Shown here one piece after another: positions 46,385 to 55,412 of a stretch of 64,000 bases of DNA. The notes beneath the pieces are model-generated. The model had not been told where the DNA came from, searched no databases, and saw only the letters and a program-made list of their open reading frames with translations. Every line of letters starts with the position of its first letter. Position 1 is the first letter of the stretch. The translations under genes were made by a program, and so were the position numbers. The stretch covers positions 62,001 through 126,000 of the forward strand of contig NZ_JACLHY010000006.1 in the NCBI RefSeq assembly GCF_014397245.1, read 5' to 3'. Source of the DNA: Arenibacter arenosicollis. GTDB taxonomy: Bacteria; Bacteroidota; Bacteroidia; Flavobacteriales; Flavobacteriaceae.

Positions 46385-47556
46385 TTAGTTGGTTATGGTT
46401 ATTTTGTTGTCGTCCGTACGTTCATATTCCAGGTCCGTGGCCAGCCCAATGGTCCCGATCACTTTTTCGATGTCCTCCTTCAGGTCCAGGTAACCGGAAA
46501 AGGTACCTTCTCCCTTAACGTCCTCGGCTATGTTTATCTCCACGTTGTAATAGCGCGAAAGTCGCTTCATGATGTACCTCAGGTCATCGTTCCTAAAGAT
46601 CAGCACCCCGTCCCTCCACGAAAAATATTGGTCAACGTCCACCTCCCGGGAACTCATACTCTGTGTACTTCTATTGTAACTGGCCATGGTACCAGGTACG
46701 ATCTTCAATTGGTCCTGGCCAGATATTAAGGACCTTTCCCCGTAGCTTATCCGTACACTGCCACTCTTCAATACCGTATTTATAGATCCCTCGTCCATAT
46801 AATTGCTCACGTTGAACACGGTGCCCAGCACCTCGATCTCCTGGCCTTCCGAAAGAACCGTAAAGGGGCGCTCCCTGTTATGGGAGACCTCGAAGATGGC
46901 TTCCCCCTCCAGGTAGACCTCGCGTTTGTGATGTGGGAAGACGGCCGGATATACCAACCTGGAACCTGAATTCAACCATACCTTGGTACCGTCCGAAAGC
47001 TGTACCTCGGACCTTTTGCCGTAGGGCACGATCAGCGTGTTGTAGACCACCTCCTTTTCCTTGGAGGCCTGTTGGTCTATGGCCCTGCTGTTTCCGATAT
47101 CCACATGCTCCCCTGTGGACGAATAGTTCAACCTGGCCGTTTCCTCGTCCACGGCCACGTTCTCCCCGCCGTCAAGGACCAGTACTACCTTGTCCGTCCC
47201 CTTGCCGTCCTCGGTGGCCGTGGTCCTGGCAAAATCGGATATAGTGGCAGTGGGGCTTTCCCTTAGGTACACCAAACCGGCAATAATGGCCAGGGAAGCG
47301 GCCATGGCCATGCCTACGGCATACCTGGTCCGACGCCTTCTGGTATTCAGCGAACGGACGGACCCTAGTATCCGGGTCCTTAATTCTTCCCTTTCCGCCT
47401 CGGTCAGCACTACGGGATCCATGGATCCTGACTTTTCTTTTCTCAAACTCTACTGTTTTAAAGGCAATCCCATGAAAAATCAGGACCCCCTACAATACTA
47501 TAAGCAAGTATTCCTTCCTATATAGACAGTATTGACAAAAAAATATTAAAAAAATG
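46260..47556. repeat. Duplicated GC-rich FecR segment, copy 2
   Basis: Direct repeat of 40577-41868 on the same strand, about 5.7 kb apart. Homology stops within the last codons of the sigma gene on one side and in the SusC leader on the other. I see no flanking target duplications, terminal inverted repeats or transposase. Confidence 0.9.
46385..47422 (-). CDS. FecR family anti-sigma factor, orphan copy 2
   Basis: About 345 residues from the ATG at 47422. It differs from the FecR protein at 40700 at only four positions that I can find (Ala/Thr before the membrane helix, Thr/Ser after it, Met/Val and Arg/Lys in the periplasmic part). The upstream ATG used for copy 1 is followed here by a stop (TAG at 47450-47452 in place of TAC), so translation must start at 47422 or a TTG at 47446. 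No sigma factor or SusC gene accompanies it. It could titrate or cross-regulate the sigma factor at 41862. Confidence 0.85.
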   Translation of the reverse strand: MDPVVLTEAEREELRTRILGSVRSLNTRRRRTRYAVGMAMAASLAIIAGLVYLRESPTATISDFARTTATEDGKGTDKVVLVLDGGENVAVDEETARLNYSSTGEHVDIGNSRAIDQQASKEKEVVYNTLIVPYGKRSEVQLSDGTKVWLNSGSRLVYPAVFPHHKREVYLEGEAIFEVSHNRERPFTVLSEGQEIEVLGTVFNVSNYMDEGSINTVLKSGSVRISYGERSLISGQDQLKIVPGTMASYNRSTQSMSSREVDVDQYFSWRDGVLIFRNDDLRYIMKRLSRYYNVEINIAEDVKGEGTFSGYLDLKEDIEKVIGTIGLATDLEYERTDDNKITITN

Positions 47557-47639
47557 AATGTGATTCGTTCTAAATCAGCGGTTAACGGTAGGAAATGCAT
47601 AATTGGCGCATAGCATAAAGTTTTTTTTCAAATACCTAC

Positions 47640-48959
47640 CTAGCCTTTTGGCAACTCCCAACCGTTGTGGTATTGGGCATTTATCAAAGCATTTGAACTG
47701 TCATCTGAAAATTGGCCTTCATAATTGTCCCAGTAAATTCTGTTACCGGTTTTAAAGGCAATATTACCCATGTGGCATACCAAGGCCGCATCATACCCAA
47801 CTTTTAATGGGGCTTTTAATTGGGAAGCATCACGGGATTTTACCGCCTCAATAAAATTTACGGTGTGTTTGTCCAGCCCATTGCCTTGGTTTTGTTGTAA
47901 CGTTATGCTTTGCATCTTATCCTTTTCGGCAATTACCTCCCAACCATTTCGGTCCAAAACAAGGGTACCATTATTACCAATAAACGAGATTCCGTGATTG
48001 CGTCCGTAATTACCATTATCTATCCCTGTAGCATGTTCCCATAAGATGGAAAAACCATCATACTCATAAACGGTCTGCAATGTATCCGGAGTTTCTGAAG
48101 CATCATTGGGATAGGCAAACTTACCTCCCAAAGCCATCACCGATTTCGGAGTGTTGGCCTTCATTCCATATAGTGCATAGTCCATGAGGTGCACTCCCCA
48201 ATCTGTCATTAATCCTCCTGCATAATCCCAGTACCATCTAAAATTAAAATGGAACCTATTGGCATTAAAAGGTTTCTTGGGTGCTGGCCCCAACCACATA
48301 TCATAATCCACTCCAGCAGGAGTAGCGGTATCCGGCAAAACAGGAATAGACCCCATCCAACCTTGGTAGGCCCAAGCTTTTGCCAAGCGAATTTCTCCTA
48401 ATTTTCCGGAATGGACAAAGTCTATGGCATCCACGAAATGGGGCTGACTCCTTTGCCATTGCCCTATTTGCACCATTCGATCACTTGCCTGAACAGAATT
48501 TAACATAAGGTTACATTCCTCTATGGAATTGGCCAGAGGTTTTTCGCAATACACATCTTTTCCAGCCTTTACAGCATCTGAAAGTTGTAGGCAATGCCAA
48601 TGATCTGGAGTACCAATAATTACTACATCAACATCTTTATCCTCCAATAATTTTCTATAGTCCTTATATAACTTTGGTTTTTTTATACCCGCCTTTTCCA
48701 AATCGGACGTTCTCTTTTTTAGCACACTATCATCCACATCACACAGGGCTACAACCTGAATTTCACTCATTTTAAGCATAGAGCTTAAATCGCTAAATCC
48801 CATACCATTGCAACCGATCAACCCCACACCGATTTTGTCGTTTGGACTAATATTCCTTCTAATGGAAGCCAATAGGTCCATTGGAATTAAAAATGCAGCC
48901 CCTGTACCCATTGCCAAAAGCGAGCTCTTTTTTATGAATTTTCTTCTATTCTGTATCAT
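47640..48959 (-). CDS. Exported Gfo/Idh/MocA family oxidoreductase
   Basis: A 439-residue NAD(P)-dependent oxidoreductase-family protein with a twin-arginine leader (NRRKFIKKSSLLAMGTGAAF). The Rossmann domain begins with GVGLIGCNGMG and includes the EKPLANS motif with the catalytic-type Lys; the C-terminal alpha/beta domain contains YAGGLMTDWGVHLMDYALYG, usual for exported members in Bacteroidota and Planctomycetes. These act on sugars, aminosugars or inositols, with cofactor carried through the Tat system. On the same strand and upstream of the second FecR and the oxidoreductase pair, so possibly the first gene of that unit. Confidence 0.87.
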   Translation of the reverse strand: MIQNRRKFIKKSSLLAMGTGAAFLIPMDLLASIRRNISPNDKIGVGLIGCNGMGFSDLSSMLKMSEIQVVALCDVDDSVLKKRTSDLEKAGIKKPKLYKDYRKLLEDKDVDVVIIGTPDHWHCLQLSDAVKAGKDVYCEKPLANSIEECNLMLNSVQASDRMVQIGQWQRSQPHFVDAIDFVHSGKLGEIRLAKAWAYQGWMGSIPVLPDTATPAGVDYDMWLGPAPKKPFNANRFHFNFRWYWDYAGGLMTDWGVHLMDYALYGMKANTPKSVMALGGKFAYPNDASETPDTLQTVYEYDGFSILWEHATGIDNGNYGRNHGISFIGNNGTLVLDRNGWEVIAEKDKMQSITLQQNQGNGLDKHTVNFIEAVKSRDASQLKAPLKVGYDAALVCHMGNIAFKTGNRIYWDNYEGQFSDDSSNALINAQYHNGWELPKG

Positions 48960-49003
48960 GGTAATATGGAATTTATAAACCCTTAATGTACAAAATAATA
49001 TAA

Positions 49004-49032
49004 CAAAAAAGCACCAACTTTTGGTTGGTGCT
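49004..49032 (-). terminator. Terminator after yajC
   Basis: A perfect 9-bp stem (49010-49018 with 49024-49032) and a 5-nt loop, followed on the minus strand by six T residues. It ends the DUF1573-yajC transcript. Confidence 0.88.
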
Positions 49033-49055
49033 CTTAATACTATTGAAGAAGAAAA

Positions 49056-49343
49056 TTATTTCTTTTCGGGTGCGTTTAATTTTTTGCTCATCTCCATAGA
49101 AATAGAGGAACGATCAAATTTAATTTTTCCGGCCATAGTTTCTATAATACAAGAAAAATCATTATCGTTTAAATCGGCGATTTTTCCGTGCATACCACTC
49201 TTGGTAACAACTTTATCTCCCCTTTTTAACTCCTCTGCAAATTTCTTCTCTTGCTTTTGACGTTTTCTTTGTGGAGCGATCATAAAAAAATACACCACTA
49301 CAAACATCAATATGAGCGGAAGATATGGATATTGTTCTAACAT
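49056..49343 (-). CDS. yajC: Preprotein translocase subunit YajC
   Basis: A 95-residue protein with one N-terminal membrane helix (about 6-22) ending in IAPQRKRQKQ and a cytoplasmic YajC domain (ELKRGDKVVTKSGMHGKI). YajC associates with SecDF at the Sec translocon. It lies 12 bp after the DUF1573 gene, an order common in Flavobacteriia, and is followed by a terminator. Confidence 0.93.
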   Translation of the reverse strand: MLEQYPYLPLILMFVVVYFFMIAPQRKRQKQEKKFAEELKRGDKVVTKSGMHGKIADLNDNDFSCIIETMAGKIKFDRSSISMEMSKKLNAPEKK

Positions 49344-49355
49344 AATTTTATCTAC

Positions 49356-49829
49356 TTATTTAACAGGACCTACAGGACCTGCCCCTTTTGGAGTTACAAA
49401 TGCTTTTATTCTAAGTGTTTCAGTTCCTTTACTTGTGTTGGCCGTAACAGTAATAGTTTTGGTAACCTGGTTTTGACCAGAACCGTTAAACTTTACCAAC
49501 ATTTCACCTTTTTCACCTGGAGCTATCGGGGTGTTTTTTGGAAATTCCGGAATAGTACATCCACAGCTACTTTTTGCATCGGTAATAATCAATGGAGCAT
49601 CACCCGTATTTGTAAAGGTAAAAATAGTTTCTTGTGGAGTGTTTTGATCGATAGACCCAAAATCGTGCTCTACTTTATCGAACTCCATAACTGGAAGACT
49701 TTTTGAGGCTGCGTCTCTTTCGGCAGCAACTTCAACATTGGAAGCTTCGATTTTACTGGAGGCTTTTTCTTTACAAGAAAAAAGCACAAGTACAGAAAAA
49801 ACACTTAAGGATAAGAATAATCTTTTCAT
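49356..49829 (-). CDS. DUF1573 domain lipoprotein
   Basis: A 157-residue lipoprotein (lipobox FSC, Cys19). Residues about 48-150 form a DUF1573 immunoglobulin-like domain: FDKVEHDFGSI, FTNTGDAPLIIT, the SSCGCT cysteine pair and APGEKGEMLVKF. The function is unknown; the family is abundant and surface or periplasmic in Bacteroidota. Encoded between nusB and yajC, with a TAnnTTTG core just downstream of nusB that could drive it. Confidence 0.9.
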   Translation of the reverse strand: MKRLFLSLSVFSVLVLFSCKEKASSKIEASNVEVAAERDAASKSLPVMEFDKVEHDFGSIDQNTPQETIFTFTNTGDAPLIITDAKSSCGCTIPEFPKNTPIAPGEKGEMLVKFNGSGQNQVTKTITVTANTSKGTETLRIKAFVTPKGAGPVGPVK

Positions 49830-49940
49830 CTGTTTATATTTAATTGTTTTTTAAAAGTCAGATATAAATCACCACTAAACATCTTGATAAATTTCAAGGA
49901 TTGAGGTGGCTCATTCTATCTGTTTTAATTTTTATTTGCG

Positions 49941-49948
49941 CAAAATTA
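49941..49948 (-). promoter_or_regulatory. TAnnTTTG promoter core before the DUF1573 gene
   Basis: TAATTTTG on the minus strand, 111 nt before the start at 49829 and just after the nusB stop. I see no clear -33 element. Confidence 0.4.
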
Positions 49949-49960
49949 AGGAATATTTGT

Positions 49961-50908
49961 TTATAATAAACCTCTGCCAACTTTTTTTAGTTTGCCATCC
50001 TCCTTATATTCCCTAACCAGCTTATCCAAAATTCCATTAATGAATATGCTGCTTTTGGGTGTTGAATATTCCTTGGCAATTTCCAAAAACTCGTTTATGG
50101 TAACCCTCTCCGGTATCGATGGAAAGTTCAGTAGTTCGCAAATTGCCATTTTTAACAATATCGCGTCAATGTCTGCAATTCGATCTTTGTCCCAATTAGG
50201 CGTTTTACCTTCGATTTCATGTTCCAATTTGGAATTGTTCAACAGCGTTTTCGTCAAAAGTCTGTTGGCATACACCATATCATCCTCATCCTTAAAAAGA
50301 GGTGGTAAAAAATATGATGGAACACTACTTTCCTTTACTTTTTTAAACTGCTTTAGGAGATAGGTGTTTACTATAGGAATATCATCTACCCAAGTTAACT
50401 TATCATCTTCGAAATAATCATAAATCTTTTCATTAGGTGCAATAATCTCCCGAAACAGCTCTATGACAAGCTTTTTGTCCTCCTCATAGGTACTGTCGGC
50501 ATTGGACATATATTTATTATATATTTCACTTTCCATTACCTCCTTGTAAATAATCTTAATGTATTCTTCGTTCAAATACCAGTTGTTCAGTTTTCTTTTG
50601 GACAACTCATCCTTTAGGGATTTGTTACCAGAAATTTGAAGAAGTAATTTATTGCCAAGGAATTTTTCCTTGTTCGGATAAGAATCGGAGGTATTCTTTA
50701 AATATTTTTTGGAAGAAAGATTTACCTGATCCTGTGCCCTTTCATGCAATTCTATGAAAAGACTCAGCATCAACAAGTAAAGGGTATACATGTTTTCTAT
50801 GCTTACTTTCAAAAATTTTTCTTGTTTTTCAAGCGAATCATCCTTCGATTGTGTCAATGCATAAATACATTGCATAACTTTAACCCTAATGTGCCTTCTT
50901 GTAAGCAT
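49961..50908 (-). CDS. nusB: Transcription antitermination protein NusB, long form
   Basis: A 315-residue NusB, about twice the size of the E. coli protein. The N-terminus (MLTRRHIRVKVMQCIYALTQ) and the C-terminal half (about 170-300: DRIADIDAILLKMAICELLNFP, INEFLEIAKEYSTPKSSIFINGILD, here noted in parts) are the conserved NusB blocks; an insertion of roughly 120 residues lies between them. This enlarged form is usual for Bacteroidota. NusB binds boxA RNA with NusE in rRNA antitermination. It is divergent from the ABC transporter gene. Confidence 0.93.
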   Translation of the reverse strand: MLTRRHIRVKVMQCIYALTQSKDDSLEKQEKFLKVSIENMYTLYLLMLSLFIELHERAQDQVNLSSKKYLKNTSDSYPNKEKFLGNKLLLQISGNKSLKDELSKRKLNNWYLNEEYIKIIYKEVMESEIYNKYMSNADSTYEEDKKLVIELFREIIAPNEKIYDYFEDDKLTWVDDIPIVNTYLLKQFKKVKESSVPSYFLPPLFKDEDDMVYANRLLTKTLLNNSKLEHEIEGKTPNWDKDRIADIDAILLKMAICELLNFPSIPERVTINEFLEIAKEYSTPKSSIFINGILDKLVREYKEDGKLKKVGRGLL

Positions 50909-50948
50909 TTTTAAAGAACTTTAGTAAAATAAATAAAACTTTCGGGTA

Positions 50949-50956
50949 CAAAAGTA
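50949..50956 (-). promoter_or_regulatory. TAnnTTTG promoter core of nusB
   Basis: TACTTTTG on the minus strand, 40 nt before the nusB start codon. No clear -33 TTTG at the expected distance. Confidence 0.45.
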
Positions 50957-51015
50957 GGATTATATTTTTTAATCCTAGCTACCTTTTTCCGTATTATCTT
51001 ATGTGTTTTATAACA

Positions 51016-51044
51016 TTTGTTTAAGATTCAAAAAACTATCTTTG
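51016..51044 (+). promoter_or_regulatory. Promoter of the ABC exporter gene
   Basis: TTTG (51016-51019), 17-nt spacer, TATCTTTG (51037-51044): a full match to the Bacteroidota housekeeping promoter layout TTTG-N17-23-TAnnTTTG. It gives a leader of about 40 nt. Confidence 0.7.
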
Positions 51045-51087
51045 CCGAATTGTAATCCATAATGCCACAATTCCTGTTTCCTATCGG

Positions 51088-52842
51088 ATGAAAGAACTTA
51101 AACATCTAAATAAATATTTTAAAAAGTACCGATTTAAACTTCTTGTCGGTATTGTAATTACCATGATAGCCCGTGTTTTTCAATTGGTTATGCCTTCCTA
51201 TGTGAAGAAATCCATTGAAGTTGTGGAAGGTTTTATAGGCAATGATATTTTGAAGGCCGAGGCTAAGGAAATGCTTCTGGAATACATACTAATTATTGTG
51301 GGAGCGGCTTTGCTATCTGGCTTTTTTACATTTCTAATGCGCCAGACCATAATTAATGTTTCCAGATATATAGAATACGATTTAAAGAATGAAGTATTTG
51401 ACCACTACCAACTATTAAGTCTCAATTTCTACAAAAAGAATAGAACTGGCGATTTAATGAACAGAATTAGTGAAGATGTCAACCAGGTAAGGTTATACGG
51501 TGGCCCGGCTATAATGTACGGTATTCAAACACTAACACTTTTCGTGTGCCTTGTTCCGCTCATGTTTATAAAAGCGCCTGTTTTGGCACTATACGCCTTG
51601 TTACCATTACCCATTCTATCTGTTTTAATTTACCAGATCAGTAAGATAATTCATAAACGAAGCACCATTGTACAGGAGTTTTTATCCACCCTTTCAACCT
51701 TTACCCAAGAATCCTTTTCGGGAATTTCGGTTATAAAAGCCTATGCCTTGGAACCCCAGGTTAACACCGAACTGAAAAATTTAGCAATTGATGGGAAAAA
51801 CAAAAGTATGGACCTTGCCAAGGTGAATGCCTGGTTTTTTCCACTAATGATCCTTCTAATTGGAATTAGCAATATTTTCGTGATCTACGTTGGGGGCAAG
51901 CAATATATTGATGGTGAAATAGCATCAATTGGAATTATAGCGGAATTTATTCTATATGTAAATATGCTGACATGGCCGGTAGCAGTCGTAGGTTGGGTTA
52001 CCTCCATAGTACAAAGGGCAGAAGCCTCGCAAAAAAGGATAAACCAGTTTTTACAAGAAGAACCCAATATAGTTAGTACCGTAGAAAAGGAAACCCCCAT
52101 AAAAGGAAAAATAGAGTTTAAGAATGTAACCTTCACCTATGAGGATACCAACATTACGGCCTTGAACAATATATCCTTTACCATCAACAAGGGGGAGACG
52201 GTTGCCATAATAGGAAAAACTGGATCTGGAAAATCTACGATATTAGATTTAATTGCCCGTTTGTACGATATCGACTCTGGTGAAATTTTAATCGATGATG
52301 TTCCTATCAAGGAATTAAATCTTCAAAGCTTGCGAAAATCCATAGGAGCCGTTCCTCAGGATGCTTTTCTATTTTCCGACACCATAAAGAACAATATTAA
52401 ATTTGGGAAGGAAAATTCCACCGATGAGGAAATTATTACCGTGGCCAAGAAAGCGGTAGTACATGAAAACATAATGGGTTTTAACAAACAATATGAAACC
52501 ATCTTGGGAGAAAGGGGCATCACCCTAAGTGGAGGCCAAAAACAACGTGTTTCCATTGCCCGTGCACTCCTCAAAGACCCACAAATTTACTTGTTTGACG
52601 ATTGCCTTTCCGCGGTCGACACGGAAACCGAGGAGGAAATTTTAAATCAATTAAAAAACGAATCTAAAAATAAAACCACTCTAATAGTAAGCCATAGGGT
52701 TTCATCTGCCAAAAATGCCGATAAAATTATAGTTTTGGAAAACGGAAAATTAATGCAGGAAGGGACACACGAAGAATTAAATTCTGTTGACGGATATTAC
52801 AAAGAGCTGTATATGCACCAACTTTCTGAGAAAGAAAAATAG
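51088..52842 (+). CDS. ABC transporter, fused permease and ATPase (exporter type)
   Basis: A 584-residue half-transporter. A six-helix transmembrane domain (about 15-310) is followed by a nucleotide-binding domain with Walker A GKTGSGKST, signature SGGQKQR and Walker B IYLFDDCLSAVD. The residue after the Walker B Asp is Asp rather than the usual catalytic Glu, as in MdlA-type and other partly degenerate ATPases, so it may work as a heterodimer or slowly. Substrate unknown; lipid or drug export is typical. It has its own promoter and appears monocistronic. Confidence 0.92.
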   Translation: MKELKHLNKYFKKYRFKLLVGIVITMIARVFQLVMPSYVKKSIEVVEGFIGNDILKAEAKEMLLEYILIIVGAALLSGFFTFLMRQTIINVSRYIEYDLKNEVFDHYQLLSLNFYKKNRTGDLMNRISEDVNQVRLYGGPAIMYGIQTLTLFVCLVPLMFIKAPVLALYALLPLPILSVLIYQISKIIHKRSTIVQEFLSTLSTFTQESFSGISVIKAYALEPQVNTELKNLAIDGKNKSMDLAKVNAWFFPLMILLIGISNIFVIYVGGKQYIDGEIASIGIIAEFILYVNMLTWPVAVVGWVTSIVQRAEASQKRINQFLQEEPNIVSTVEKETPIKGKIEFKNVTFTYEDTNITALNNISFTINKGETVAIIGKTGSGKSTILDLIARLYDIDSGEILIDDVPIKELNLQSLRKSIGAVPQDAFLFSDTIKNNIKFGKENSTDEEIITVAKKAVVHENIMGFNKQYETILGERGITLSGGQKQRVSIARALLKDPQIYLFDDCLSAVDTETEEEILNQLKNESKNKTTLIVSHRVSSAKNADKIIVLENGKLMQEGTHEELNSVDGYYKELYMHQLSEKEK

Positions 52843-52922
52843 AAAAATGTTGTTAGATTAGGTTTTTTTTTCCACTTTTGACAGATATATACCTATGAAA
52901 AATTAACTATACACTAGACGAA

Positions 52923-53294
52923 ATGAGCGATAAAGATTTAATGGACCAAGAAGAAATTTATTCAAAAGTTTTACGAGCAGGAAGAAGAACTTATTTTTTC
53001 GATGTTAGAAGTACAAAGGCAGGAGACTATTATTTAACTGTTACTGAGAGCAAAAAGTTCACCCATGATGATGGTTCTTTTCATTATAAGAAACACAAGA
53101 TTTATCTATATAAAGAAGACTTTACCGCCTTTAAAGAGAATTTGGATGAGATGATGGATTACATTATTGATGAAAAGGGTTCTGAGGTAATATCCGAACG
53201 TCATCAAAAAGATTTTAAGAAAGAAGATTCTGAGGGAAATGGATCAATAAATTCTACAGACAGTTTTACAGATGTAAGCTTTGACGATATTTAA
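52923..53294 (+). CDS. PUR-alpha-like DUF3276 nucleic acid-binding protein
   Basis: A 123-residue protein matching DUF3276, the bacterial relative of eukaryotic PUR-alpha single-stranded DNA/RNA-binding proteins. Conserved blocks: EEIYSKVLRAGRRTYFFDVR, TKAGDYYLTVTESKK and HKIYLYKEDF, then an acidic tail. The protein is typical of Bacteroidota and supports the taxonomic reading. It lies 80 bp after the ABC transporter gene and is followed by a terminator. Confidence 0.92.
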   Translation: MSDKDLMDQEEIYSKVLRAGRRTYFFDVRSTKAGDYYLTVTESKKFTHDDGSFHYKKHKIYLYKEDFTAFKENLDEMMDYIIDEKGSEVISERHQKDFKKEDSEGNGSINSTDSFTDVSFDDI

Positions 53295-53320
53295 TCCAAT
53301 CGTGTTTTAATTAAAATATA

Positions 53321-53349
53321 ACGGCCCCTGTATTCACGGGCCGTTTTTA
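53321..53349 (+). terminator. Terminator after the DUF3276 gene
   Basis: A 7-bp GC-rich stem (53321-53327 with 53338-53344), a 10-nt loop and a run of T residues. Confidence 0.88.
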
Positions 53350-53454
53350 TTCTAATATTACCCAGTTTATTTATCGGGGAGCCCATCTATTCTACCATAT
53401 CTAACATGTCTACTTTCGTAAAAACATATAACTAAGCTTATTAGCCCAACATCA

Positions 53455-54492
53455 TCACTGCAATTTTACAAGAACTATATTTAGGATCAGGTGTACCAAA
53501 CAAATCACTAAGGCTGCAGGCCAACTAAAGACCATCAACAGGGCTACCATTAAAACGAGACACTGCAAAGGATAAATCAATAAGGCAAACATAAAGCGGG
53601 TAGTACTCAAAAATTCCTGCTCTGTTACTTTGGGTTTAATAAATTGTGACCATAAAATTATCATGGGGAAATTCAGCATAATAAAGAACACCTTCCACAA
53701 GTATTTAATTGCCGAATCTGTTCCTTTGAATTTAGGGTTGAGTATTGCCTCCTTTTCCAAAATTAGGTTAACCGCTTTGGGATTTAAATAATCCACATCG
53801 GAGCCCTTCAATTTTTGTATTATATCATCATACCTAGCTTCCGCCTCAATATGGGTAGTAAGTTTTTTCAATCGATGATATACTTCCTGTTTCAAACGGC
53901 CTGCAGATCCAGATATATCGTCTTTATCAAAAAAATCCTGAACCTTTATTTCCTCGCCATAATACAATGCCGCTTTATCTGGGAATTTTGCAGCATTTGC
54001 ATAGTTCACCCCAATGGGTACAATACCTATCTCCATTGAAGGATTTGTTTCCAAGGCCAAAAACAAAATACGGGTAAAGCCTTTGCTCAGAGGTCGGACC
54101 CTACGTTTTAAAGAATGGTTCCCTTCTGGAAAAATAAGTATAGCTTCTCCCTTGCCCAATAGATCGGAACAACGTTCAAAAATGGCCGTATTCCTTTTTA
54201 AGGAATCCTTACCATCCCTTATTCTATACACGGGAATCATCCTTAAAAATTCGAAAAGCATCTTTAATGCCGTCGTCTTAAAAACATCGGATCGGGTTAA
54301 AAAATAAGGCTTCCGATTGCAATGGGTTGCTACTAACAGGGCATCAAGCAAAGCGTTTTGGTGATTTGCCAAAAACATAACAGGCTTCCCAGTAGGTATG
54401 TCATGTAAGCCTTCAACTTTTATTTTGGCAAAGTAGAAGGTTATTGCCGTACGCAGCCAAACCCTAAAAAAATGATATCCAATTTTCCTCAA
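53455..54492 (-). CDS. Lysophospholipid / glycerol-phosphate acyltransferase
   Basis: A 345-residue PlsC-family acyltransferase. The acyl-acceptor motif reads NHQNALLD (about 44-51), the glycerophosphate site is PVYRIRDG-like and motif III is IFPEGNHS. Hydrophobic helices near the C-terminus (about 265-345) anchor it to the membrane. It would transfer an acyl chain to (lyso)phosphatidate or an ornithine/aminolipid precursor. The only plausible start is TTG at 54492, overlapping the stop of the upstream transporter gene (TTGA), so translation is coupled. Confidence 0.87.
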   Translation of the reverse strand: MRKIGYHFFRVWLRTAITFYFAKIKVEGLHDIPTGKPVMFLANHQNALLDALLVATHCNRKPYFLTRSDVFKTTALKMLFEFLRMIPVYRIRDGKDSLKRNTAIFERCSDLLGKGEAILIFPEGNHSLKRRVRPLSKGFTRILFLALETNPSMEIGIVPIGVNYANAAKFPDKAALYYGEEIKVQDFFDKDDISGSAGRLKQEVYHRLKKLTTHIEAEARYDDIIQKLKGSDVDYLNPKAVNLILEKEAILNPKFKGTDSAIKYLWKVFFIMLNFPMIILWSQFIKPKVTEQEFLSTTRFMFALLIYPLQCLVLMVALLMVFSWPAALVICLVHLILNIVLVKLQ

Positions 54493-55409
54493 ACAAGTTC
54501 CTCTTTATCAATTGGTCTATACCCCCATAAAGTAGCTAATGTTAATCCGGACACTAGGTGCCAAATTCCCCAAAAAGCTGCCAAAAGGGCCATTCCTCCT
54601 ATACCCTCAAAAAAAGTAAATATCAGGAGCAGGCCCAATCCTGAATTCTGGATTCCCGTTTCAATGGCTATGGTCCTTTTATTCCTTTGTGACAGCCCCA
54701 TAAGATTTGCAACAGAATAACCTGTAACAAAAGCCAGCAAATTATGTAAGAGCACAATCCAGAATACATAGAGGACATACTCCATAAAAATATCCCTATT
54801 GTCATATAAGGCCACAAAAATGAGCACTACAAAGAACATTAGTGATAGCACCTTTAGAACTTTCGCAGTTTTGAATGCCCAATTTGGACATATATGATTT
54901 ATCCACATGCCCAAAATTAGTGGTAACCCCAAGAGTAACGCTACCAGTTTGATCATAGCAAAAGGTGAAATGGCCACTTCTTGCAATAGGGTGGCTGTTG
55001 GAGGATAAAAGGAACCCCATAATTGAAGATTCAAAGGAGTCATCACCACTGCCAATAAGGTAGCCACAGCTGTTAGGCTAACGGACAAGGCCGTATTGCC
55101 TTTGGCCAAATGCGTTATAAAATTGGAAATATTGCCTCCTGGACAAGCAGCTACCATAAACATGCCCAATGCAATACTGGGCAAAGGCTCCATCAGCATC
55201 ACTAATATAAAGGTTACAGCTGGCAGCAATACAAACTGACTCAAAACACCTATAAAAAGAGGTTTTGGTTTCTTTACCAATCGTCTAAAATCATCCAAGG
55301 AAATATCCAAAGCAATCCCAAACATCACTAAGGCCAGAGCTATGTTCAGCATCCAAAGTGATTGCTCATTAAAGTTTATAAGGATCTTGTCCAGGGGGAT
55401 AGATGTCAA
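54489..55409 (-). CDS. Bile acid:sodium symporter family transporter
   Basis: A 306-residue membrane protein with nine or ten hydrophobic helices and the BASS/SBF signatures GMFMVAACPGGNISNFITHLAKGN (seen as AACPGGNISNF and THLAKGN) and ETGIQNSGLGL. It probably imports an organic anion with sodium; bile acids are only the family name. The start is a TTG at 55409, three bases after the CsaA-like gene; the N-terminal segment fits family members. Confidence 0.9.
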   Translation of the reverse strand: MTSIPLDKILINFNEQSLWMLNIALALVMFGIALDISLDDFRRLVKKPKPLFIGVLSQFVLLPAVTFILVMLMEPLPSIALGMFMVAACPGGNISNFITHLAKGNTALSVSLTAVATLLAVVMTPLNLQLWGSFYPPTATLLQEVAISPFAMIKLVALLLGLPLILGMWINHICPNWAFKTAKVLKVLSLMFFVVLIFVALYDNRDIFMEYVLYVFWIVLLHNLLAFVTGYSVANLMGLSQRNKRTIAIETGIQNSGLGLLLIFTFFEGIGGMALLAAFWGIWHLVSGLTLATLWGYRPIDKEELV

Positions 55410-55412
55410 ATA

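Noticed and set aside
46260-47556. Possible insertion sequence carrying FecR
   Set aside because: No transposase, terminal inverted repeats or target-site duplication at either copy.
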